Both the position numbers and the translations under genes were made by a program. Below are positions 8,097 to 13,012 of a stretch of DNA of 13,012 nt, one piece after another. Each line of letters opens with the position of its first letter. The first letter of the stretch is position 1. The DNA lies in contig JAKAYZ010000004.1 of the NCBI GenBank assembly GCA_021816165.1, positions 1-13,012 of the forward strand, written 5' to 3'. The notes beneath the pieces were generated by a model. It was given only the letters and a program-made list of their open reading frames with translations, had not been told where the DNA came from and searched no databases. Origin of the DNA: Planctomycetota bacterium (GTDB lineage: Bacteria; Planctomycetota; Phycisphaerae; WQYP01).

Positions 8097-8140
8097 CGGC
8101 GCGACACGCAAACCAGCGAATCGGGCAAGATGTCGCGCCG
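8097..8140. repeat. 10-bp inverted repeat in intergenic DNA, possibly part of a dispersed repeat
   Basis: CGGCGCGACA (8097-8106) and TGTCGCGCCG (8131-8140) are perfect reverse complements around a 24-nt spacer, able to form a long-loop hairpin. There is no T tract, so it is not a standard terminator. The surrounding 8041-8200 sequence, translated on the minus strand, gives peptides such as SRRNFSEAPAKTNADSA that I associate with spurious, repeated hypothetical proteins in planctomycete genomes. That recollection is unverified. Confidence 0.5.
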
Positions 8141-8311
8141 TTCCATGGCATCAGCGTCGCCTGCCTGCCTGACCCGCCGACGCGCCAACGGAGAGGAAGG
8201 GGGTGGTGCGCAATGCATTCCATCTGTAGATGTGACAGTAATAGCGCCGTCCATACGCGCCGGCGCACATCTTATGCTATTGCACTTTTCTAACCATTCC
8301 GAGGGCATTTT

Positions 8312-8935
8312 ATGATGACACGACAATTGAATCACCTGCTGATTGTCGGCGGTGCGGCTGCCGCACTGTCGGTTTTGGCGGGAACCGGGATGCCTGCCTA
8401 TGCCGTCCAATCCGCGTCCGGCATCATCACCGCTGCTACCGTCAGCAGCACTGAATGGCAGTACAACCTGACTCTTAAAAACACGGGCAGCACCACGATT
8501 GGCACATTCTGGTTTGCCTGGGTACCGGGGCAAAGCTACATGTCAGCCAATCCAACGGATGTTACGGCGCCGGCAAATTGGGAGGCGGGTCCGCTGTCCA
8601 CAACCACCGGCGGGTATTCACAGGGCGCCTCCATCGAATGGCAGGCCGTTGCATCAAGTGATTATCTGCAGTCCACGGGCACACTTTCCGGATTCGGGTT
8701 CAGATCAACCGAATCCCCCGCGGCGATGTTCGGCAACAGCACCTACTTTACCAATGTGCCCACGACCACTTCCTTTGTGTATCAAAGCGGACCGTTCACT
8801 GGGGCGAGCGCCGAGTTCGTGGCAACTCAAGCCGTTCCGGAGCCGCGATCGCTGGGCTTGATTGCGGCAGCCGGAGTTCTGGCATTGACGCTGCGATCGG
8901 CGCGCCAATTCAGATATCGGGCTCGCATTACTTGA
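8312..8935 (+). CDS. PEP-CTERM sorting domain-containing secreted protein
   Basis: The 207-residue product has a Sec signal peptide (hydrophobic core ~9-24, cleavage likely after AYA at 31). A Ser/Thr/Gly-rich, beta-type extracytoplasmic domain of about 140 residues has no cysteine. The C-terminal tripartite sorting signal is AVPEP (174-178), a hydrophobic helix (LGLIAAAGVLALTL, 181-194) and an Arg-rich tail (RSARQFRYRAR). This is the PEP-CTERM signal recognised by exosortases, which remove it on export; family members are often linked to exopolysaccharide or surface structures. No exosortase gene lies in this window. GAGGG about 7 nt upstream supports the ATG at 8312; the next codon is also ATG, so 8315 is possible. 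The mature domain (TVSSTEWQYNLTLKNTG onward) is not recognised beyond this. Confidence 0.9.
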   Translation: MMTRQLNHLLIVGGAAAALSVLAGTGMPAYAVQSASGIITAATVSSTEWQYNLTLKNTGSTTIGTFWFAWVPGQSYMSANPTDVTAPANWEAGPLSTTTGGYSQGASIEWQAVASSDYLQSTGTLSGFGFRSTESPAAMFGNSTYFTNVPTTTSFVYQSGPFTGASAEFVATQAVPEPRSLGLIAAAGVLALTLRSARQFRYRARIT

Positions 8936-9321
8936 ACGGATTCGAAGCGTATCAAGGAATAGCGCACGAGAAAATCGGAAGCTGGCGGAGACGACGCCAC
9001 GGCACTTGATCATTTTCGAGCGCGACGATCATAGGCGGCAAGAACTGATGTTACCGGGTTGTGCTGCGTTTTTCGGATCATTGCCGATCCTTCACACATC
9101 TTGGTGAGGCCGTGTTCCTGCGCTGGAAAAACCGGGAAGCCGGATCCTCGCCGCCATGTGATCTTCCCGCAACAATATCTGAATTTCGTGTTGGCCGAAT
9201 TGGCTGTTTTTGGTTGATCGCGGCAAGGAATGCGGCATTGCAATGCATTGGCGATGGCGCTTTATATCGAAAAAGCGGCGATTATTTCCACCAATCGACT
9301 TTTTGCCAGGAGGATTTTTCC
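8936..9321. other. Intergenic region (386 nt) upstream of the porin operon
   Basis: It contains no supported gene. An upstream frame from 9061 joins the porin in phase, but it has no ribosome binding site and would put 87 non-conserved residues in front of a proper signal peptide. A perfect 12-bp palindrome, GCATTGCAATGC (9235-9246), lies 76 nt before the porin start and could be an operator. No intrinsic terminator for the PEP-CTERM gene and no convincing promoter pair were found. Confidence 0.5.
9235..9246. promoter_or_regulatory. Palindrome upstream of the porin operon, possible operator
   Basis: GCATTGCAATGC is a perfect 12-bp palindrome in non-coding DNA 76 nt before the porin start. 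Its right half runs into CAATGCATT, which also occurs about 100 nt upstream of the PEP-CTERM gene (8211-8219). The symmetry suits a dimeric regulator, but no regulator is known here and chance is not excluded. Confidence 0.3.
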
Positions 9322-10938
9322 ATGGCGCATTGTGGTGTTAGCCGTTATCAGCGCTGGTCAATAATGATTCTTGTGCCGTTGACCATTGTGACTGTGGGTG
9401 CGGCCGCGACGGCGTCTGCATCTAAAATCTCCTTGAAGCAGCAAGTAGCCGCGATGGCCAAGGAGATTGCCGCGTTGAAAAAGGGCCAGGCTGCGGCTGC
9501 GTCACGTCAGGCGGCGCTGGAGCATCAGTTAGCCGTGATGAGAGCGAATGCAACCAAGGCCGCAGCGGCAAATTCCCTTAACAGTAAAGCCGAATCCCTG
9601 GCGATTCAGCGTCTTTATAGACGCGTCATGCGGGCCAGCCGCAAGCAGGAGGCGGCAGAATCACCTGGCAGGCTCAGCAACATTGAGGCGACACTCTTTG
9701 GCGTCCGGACCCGCAAGCAGTATTTCTCATCGCTTTCGCGTGAAAATCCGGCCTATATCCGCCCGCGACTCCATATGCTGCTGGGGCAGTATGAGGACTT
9801 GCGGTTTTATATGGGACTTCAGGTTGTTGACAGATTCCAGGCCCTGACCCAGCAGGCCGCATACTACAACGGGCTGCCGTTGCAGCAACTGGATCCGGGA
9901 TTTCAACGGCCCTACGGCAATCTGGATATTCTGGCAACGATTCCCCACAAGCTGGACGTATTCGTTGAGATTTATCTGGAAAGCCAGAAGCATCCCACGT
10001 ACGTTTACGCCGACCAGGGATACCTCCTGCTCAAGGCTCTTCCGCTACCGCTTAACACCACACCGCTTGGGGCGATTTTTAACACCGTCAACGTCAAAGC
10101 CGGGGCTTTTGACATCGATTTCGGCGATCAGAATTTTCACCGCTCCGACAACGGCTTTGTGCAACGCAATCCGCTAATCGGCAACGCACTGGTTGATCCA
10201 AGCACCGAAGAAATCGGGATGGAAGTCTATTCCATTAAGGGGCCGGTGCACTGGCTTGCCGGGATCGGCACCGGCAGCACCGGCGATCATTTTGACTACG
10301 GAAGTAACCCGGCGGTGCACGGCAAAATCTGGGGGGATCCGCTCCCGGATCTTCGCCTCAGTGCCTCGGTCTATTATGCCGATCATGCGGGGCAATTCGC
10401 GACGCCTTATTTTGAGGTATCCGGTCTTTACGCCGGCGACAGAAGCGGCGGAATTTACAACGCGGTTTTCGGCGGCCCGCCTCAGAACGGCTTTACGAAT
10501 GAACCCGGCCAGATCACGCCCTTGAACGGTCTGGATGTCAGCGCCTATCAGATGGACATTACATGGACACATTGGCCCTTCGAAGCGTACTCCAATGTCG
10601 GCTGGACCGATGATTCGGCGTACCGTGAGCATTGGCTTTATGGTCAGGCGCTGGGCGTTTACCACATCAACCCGGCCCTTTACCTCGCCGGACAGTACAG
10701 TTATGCCGTTGCCGGTGCGATCAACGGTGTTAATACCGCCGGATGGGTGGACCGTTTTCAGCTTGGCGGAGGATATTGGATCACGAACAATATGCTGGCT
10801 AAGATCGAATATGTTTACGAGCAGTACAGCAATTTCAACGGCGCGTTCAGCTCGCTTGCTGGTCCGGTTGACGGTGTTGATGCCTATCGCAATCCACGCT
10901 TCAGTGGTGTGGTTGGCGAGATTTCTTTTGGATTTTGA
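9322..10938 (+). CDS. Outer-membrane beta-barrel porin-like protein with N-terminal coiled coil
   Basis: Counting from the ATG at 9322 the product is 538 residues. It begins with a signal peptide (core ~14-27, cleavage likely near ASA at 31-33). A charged alanine-rich helix (~36-110, with ISLKQQVAAMAKEIAALKKGQ and similar) is predicted to form a coiled coil. The rest alternates aromatic and polar residues in the manner of a porin barrel (e.g. LDVFVEIYLESQKHPTYVYA, LSASVYYADHAG, ALYLAGQYSYAVAG, MLAKIEYVYEQYSNF) and ends in GEISFGF, with the terminal Phe expected for outer-membrane insertion. Coiled coil plus barrel resembles OprP/OprO-like or OmpM-like porins, but the substrate is unknown. AGGAGGA 7 nt before the ATG fixes the start, although the frame is open back to 9061. 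It is followed after 23 nt by the YceI-family gene. Confidence 0.85.
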   Translation: MAHCGVSRYQRWSIMILVPLTIVTVGAAATASASKISLKQQVAAMAKEIAALKKGQAAAASRQAALEHQLAVMRANATKAAAANSLNSKAESLAIQRLYRRVMRASRKQEAAESPGRLSNIEATLFGVRTRKQYFSSLSRENPAYIRPRLHMLLGQYEDLRFYMGLQVVDRFQALTQQAAYYNGLPLQQLDPGFQRPYGNLDILATIPHKLDVFVEIYLESQKHPTYVYADQGYLLLKALPLPLNTTPLGAIFNTVNVKAGAFDIDFGDQNFHRSDNGFVQRNPLIGNALVDPSTEEIGMEVYSIKGPVHWLAGIGTGSTGDHFDYGSNPAVHGKIWGDPLPDLRLSASVYYADHAGQFATPYFEVSGLYAGDRSGGIYNAVFGGPPQNGFTNEPGQITPLNGLDVSAYQMDITWTHWPFEAYSNVGWTDDSAYREHWLYGQALGVYHINPALYLAGQYSYAVAGAINGVNTAGWVDRFQLGGGYWITNNMLAKIEYVYEQYSNFNGAFSSLAGPVDGVDAYRNPRFSGVVGEISFGF

Positions 10939-10961
10939 CCTGACAACACAGGAGATGCATA

Positions 10962-11666
10962 ATGCGCACTGTTGGTTTGATTGCCCGGCATCGGTTGGCA
11001 GGCTTAAAAACCGTGCTTTTAGTGTCAGTGATGGCGGCTTGTGCGGCAGCCACAGGTGCGCCCCTCACGCCGAAAGCCCCGCGGCCGAATGCCGCACCTA
11101 TCCTTCCGGCGGCAAAGTACACCGGCAGTACCGGCCGTCTGACCGCCAGCGGCAGCACCACCCTGCACGACTGGTCGCTCAAATCAACCCATATTAACGG
11201 CACCGTGAGCTTCGGCGTTGCCGCAAAATCCGGCGGGCCCGCGGCCAGGCTCACGGCACTGTTGCTTAAGATTCCCGTGTTATCATTAAAAAGCAGCGAT
11301 ACAGGAATGGAACATACAGCATACAGACGCCTGCGCCGCCGACAGCATCCGTTTATAACCTACCGCCTTGTGCACGCCAGATTAACACAATCATCCACCG
11401 GACCGAACGCGGTATATGTATTCGCGGTCGCTGGAAACCTGACTGTCGCGGGCAAGAAACGTCTCTTGGCGCTACGGCTAACCGTTGTACCCGGCCCGGG
11501 AAAAAAATTGTCGATTTCGACCTCGGTAAAACTCAAGATGACGCATTTCGGAATCAGCCCGCCTACCGCCTTTCTCGGCCTTATCCGCTCCGCCAATACC
11601 GTAACGATACGTGCCATGTGGAATCTCTCGCGCCGTAAAGCACCGGTTCATGGATTACATAAATAA
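10962..11666 (+). CDS. YceI family secreted protein
   Basis: The 234-residue product starts with a basic N-region and a hydrophobic core (~16-30), with likely cleavage near ATGA (30-33), so it should be periplasmic. The mature part follows the YceI lipocalin-like pattern: GSTTLHDWSLKSTHINGTVSF (64-84), a helix-turn with MEHTAYRRLRRRQHPFITYR (116-135), GNLTVAGKKR (158-167) and MTHFGISPPTAFLGLIRSAN (193-212) with a final strand. YceI proteins bind isoprenoid or other amphiphilic molecules inside a beta-barrel; the physiological role here is unknown. AGGAG lies 7 nt before the ATG. The 23-nt gap after the porin stop argues for one operon, suggesting a linked envelope function. Confidence 0.88.
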   Translation: MRTVGLIARHRLAGLKTVLLVSVMAACAAATGAPLTPKAPRPNAAPILPAAKYTGSTGRLTASGSTTLHDWSLKSTHINGTVSFGVAAKSGGPAARLTALLLKIPVLSLKSSDTGMEHTAYRRLRRRQHPFITYRLVHARLTQSSTGPNAVYVFAVAGNLTVAGKKRLLALRLTVVPGPGKKLSISTSVKLKMTHFGISPPTAFLGLIRSANTVTIRAMWNLSRRKAPVHGLHK

Positions 11667-11670
11667 TAAT

Positions 11671-11946
11671 TCAACCGTCTGCCGGCAGTGACAGCGTATC
11701 TTCCCACGGAAATCCGCTCTTGAGCCGGTCTGTGCCGGAGAGCCGGAACGGTTTATTTGCCCAATCGCTGCCCGGAAGCGACAGATAACCGGTCGGCCTT
11801 GCAGGCTTTTTATATCCTGCACATTGCCGATATCGGCCGCCTTTGCGGATCTGTATGTTGACATGCCGCACCCGCATGGGCCTACATTCGTCGTCAATAA
11901 TAACCACGGTTCGCCGGCGGGGCGCCAGCCGTAAAACGGGCGGCAT
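11671..11946 (-). CDS. Possible small basic protein (91 residues), unrecognised
   Basis: This ORF of 91 residues is basic in its first two thirds and ends with the acidic tail PWEDTLSLPADG. Its first segment (LAPRRRTVVIIDDECRPMRV) looks like a short strand followed by polar sequence; no signal peptide or membrane segment is visible. Codon use (CGG, CTG, CCG, GGC preferred) resembles that of the neighbouring real genes, which is the main reason to list it. Against it, no clear ribosome binding site precedes the ATG at 11946. It is convergent with the YceI-family gene; the two stop codons are only 4 nt apart. I do not recognise a family, and it could be a chance frame. Confidence 0.4.
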   Translation of the reverse strand: MPPVLRLAPRRRTVVIIDDECRPMRVRHVNIQIRKGGRYRQCAGYKKPARPTGYLSLPGSDWANKPFRLSGTDRLKSGFPWEDTLSLPADG

Positions 11947-12010
11947 GTTTCACGGCAATTTATTCCGGCGGCCGGACCGACCGCCCGCGGATTACTTTGC
12001 GTTCCACATA

Positions 12011-12038
12011 TTGACAAATTATGTTATTGAATTATACT
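12011..12038 (+). promoter_or_regulatory. Near-consensus sigma-70-type promoter for the fucose-isomerase-like gene
   Basis: TTGACA (12011-12016) is a perfect -35 hexamer. After a 16-bp spacer, TATACT (12033-12038) matches the -10 consensus at 5 of 6 positions. The pair lies in an AT-rich island and points to the GTG start at 12158, giving a leader of about 113 nt. It is the best promoter in the window by consensus. Confidence 0.75.
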
Positions 12039-12066
12039 TTTTATTAATTGTTGTTGACCTGCGATT

Positions 12067-12077
12067 GTCCGGCGGAC
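12067..12077. repeat. Small palindrome in the leader of the fucose-isomerase-like gene
   Basis: GTCCG-G-CGGAC is symmetrical (5-1-5) and lies roughly 30 nt downstream of the proposed -10 element, a usual place for a repressor site or a leader hairpin. Its short length makes chance occurrence plausible. Confidence 0.3.
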
Positions 12078-12157
12078 GAACCGCTGAAAATGGTCGCCGG
12101 CTTGCCTCAGGCTGTTGCGTTGGCACGGGCTTACACGGCCGATTTTTGGAGTATGGT

Positions 12158-13012
12158 GTGAAAATAGGAATTCTCACCTTCGGTGACGGTCGCCGGCGTG
12201 TGACCGTAGCGTCCACCCCGGATTGCATGCGCTTCCAGAAACAGTTGCAGGAGTTTCTTGCAGCGCAGGGGCATGAAGTGGTGGCCGGCAACGCAGTGGC
12301 ATGGAATCACGAATCAGTCGCAAAACAGTGTGCACGGCTGAATCGCGCCGGTGTTCAGGCGGTGGTATTCAACTTCGTGATTTGGAGCTATCCGGACCTT
12401 ACGGCGCAGGCCGCCATTCGGTTTGACCGGGCCGTCAGCATTATGATGTACGGCGTGCTGAATCCATCCTTTCCCGGCTGGGTGGCATATTTTGCCAGCG
12501 CCGGTTCCATGACTGAGATCGGCCGCCCATTTGCGCGCGCATTGGGTGATCTGGCGGATCCCGCGGTGAAATCCGCCATGACCCATTGGCTTAATGATGC
12601 CAACCCGCAAGGGCGGGCGGCGGGCATTGCCGCCGCAAAAAAACTCCACGGTCAGCGTTACGGACGCTTTGACGGCCCCTCCATGGGCATGTACACCGGC
12701 CATGTGGATGAAAGCCGGTGGATGAGCCAGTTTGGTGTGCATGTGGTGCACCGCGGTCAACTCTGGTTCTGGGAGATGGCGCAGAAGATCGAATCCAAAC
12801 GCGTCCGGGCCGGACTGGATTGGCTGGAAAGCGTATGCAAGGAAATTAAATATGACGGCAAAAAACTCACGCCCGGCCTGGAAGGTACACTGGCCCGGCA
12901 GGTGCGTATGTACCTGGCAGTGAAGGACTATTGCCGGGAGGATGGCATTGATTTTTGTGGTTTAACCGGCCAGATGGACATGACCGAACAGCCGCATATG
13001 TGCATCATGGAC
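12158..13012 (+). CDS. L-fucose isomerase-like protein (COG2407 type), 3' end outside the window
   Basis: 285 codons are open from GTG 12158 to the right edge. The N-terminus VKIGILTFGDGRRRV (1-15) begins a Rossmann-like domain with VQAVVFNFVIWSYPDLTAQAAI (66-87), which fits the substrate-recognition domain of the L-fucose/L-arabinose isomerase superfamily. GPSMGMYTGHVDESRWMSQFGV (173-194) matches the SMGxxT...D...W...FG block of that family, and DFCGLTGQMDMTEQPH (265-280) matches the region before the catalytic metal site. The missing C-terminal part would carry the rest of the metal ligands. Members isomerise aldoses to ketoses with Mn2+, so the substrate may be fucose, arabinose or a related sugar. 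GTG is chosen because GGAG (12148-12151) lies 6 nt upstream; no in-frame ATG precedes it. A strong promoter lies about 120 nt upstream. Confidence 0.85.
   Translation, partial: MKIGILTFGDGRRRVTVASTPDCMRFQKQLQEFLAAQGHEVVAGNAVAWNHESVAKQCARLNRAGVQAVVFNFVIWSYPDLTAQAAIRFDRAVSIMMYGVLNPSFPGWVAYFASAGSMTEIGRPFARALGDLADPAVKSAMTHWLNDANPQGRAAGIAAAKKLHGQRYGRFDGPSMGMYTGHVDESRWMSQFGVHVVHRGQLWFWEMAQKIESKRVRAGLDWLESVCKEIKYDGKKLTPGLEGTLARQVRMYLAVKDYCREDGIDFCGLTGQMDMTEQPHMCIMD

Larger units (their letters stand above)
7799..8311. other. Long intergenic region (513 nt) between the tRNA and the PEP-CTERM gene
   Basis: No gene is supported here. The left part carries the possible tRNA promoter. The stretch from about 8041 to 8200 is structured and may be a dispersed repeat (see 8097-8140). 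Towards the PEP-CTERM gene there are further small symmetries: CATCT-GT-AGATG at 8221-8232 and the palindrome GCGCCGGCGC at 8257-8266. Reading frames crossing the region on both strands lack ribosome binding sites. No clear -35/-10 pair for the gene at 8312 was found. Confidence 0.5.
11947..12157. other. AT-rich intergenic region before the sugar isomerase gene
   Basis: Around 12000-12055 the base composition turns sharply AT-rich compared with the rest of the window. The segment holds the promoter at 12011-12038 and an imperfectly mirrored TATAAT on the minus strand (12036-12031). Between about 12045 and 12157 lies a ~113-nt leader to the GTG start, which includes the small palindrome GTCCG-G-CGGAC (12067-12077). 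No ORF or RNA gene is supported. Confidence 0.5.

Noticed and set aside
8067..8315. Plus-strand 82-residue ORF ending at ATGA with the PEP-CTERM start
   Set aside because: The start codon is TTG with no ribosome binding site and the composition is not protein-like. The ATGA junction is most likely coincidence.
7987..8533. Minus-strand ORFs of 93 and 175 residues in the intergenic region before the PEP-CTERM gene
   Set aside because: They have no ribosome binding sites, one overlaps the PEP-CTERM gene, and their peptides look like translated repeat DNA. Handled instead as a possible non-coding repeat.
9061..9321. In-phase N-terminal extension of the porin
   Set aside because: AGGAGGA and a proper signal peptide begin at 9322. 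The extension would bury the signal peptide and has no ribosome binding site.
11796..11811. GCCT-TGC-AGGC followed by TTTTT downstream of the YceI gene
   Set aside because: A 4-bp stem is too weak for an intrinsic terminator, and it lies 130 nt after the stop and inside a possible ORF.

Overview
The window looks like a chromosomal segment from a GC-rich, diderm environmental bacterium. A planctomycete-type (PVC) genome fits best. This rests on a PEP-CTERM secreted protein, an outer-membrane beta-barrel with a coiled-coil N-terminus, a YceI-family secreted protein, a parvulin lipoprotein and a COG2407-type sugar isomerase. The taxonomic call is an inference from gene content; no marker gene settles it. 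There is no sign of phage, transposon, integron or CRISPR, and most genes are ordinary chromosomal ones.

Layout. (1) 1-2825, minus strand: a three-gene cluster read leftwards. It comprises an ICMT-like membrane methyltransferase, an HxxxD (wax-ester-synthase/condensation-like) acyltransferase and a ComF-type phosphoribosyltransferase that runs off the left edge. The last two overlap at ATGA. (2) 3212-4522, plus strand: a DUF1444 (YtpQ-like) protein with an extra N-terminal domain, closed by a clear intrinsic terminator. (3) 4605-5984, minus strand: a secreted, probably lipidated PpiC/SurA-like foldase. (4) 6360-6842, plus strand: a YkgJ-type cysteine-cluster protein. (5) 6879-7610, minus strand: ribose-5-phosphate isomerase A, preceded at 7726-7798 by a CAU-anticodon tRNA on the same strand. 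(6) 8312-8935, plus strand: a PEP-CTERM anchored secreted protein. (7) 9322-11666, plus strand: a two-gene operon of a beta-barrel porin and a YceI-family protein. (8) 11671-11946, minus strand: a possible small basic protein. (9) 12158 to the right edge, plus strand: an L-fucose-isomerase-like protein with a GTG start and a near-consensus sigma-70-type promoter.

Functional themes. Products at 4605-5984 and 8312-11666 all act at the cell envelope: a periplasmic foldase, a surface or envelope-anchored protein, an outer-membrane barrel and a lipid-binding periplasmic protein. The two isomerases (RpiA and the fucose-isomerase-like protein) are sugar-metabolic. The methyltransferase/acyltransferase pair suggests modification of a lipid or hydrophobic small molecule, but no substrate can be read from the sequence.

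I found no convincing new defence or mobile system. The items most worth a second look are the methyltransferase-acyltransferase pair, the structured and possibly repeated intergenic segment around 8041-8200, the small ORF at 11671-11946, the identity of the CAU tRNA, and the promoter/leader of the last gene.
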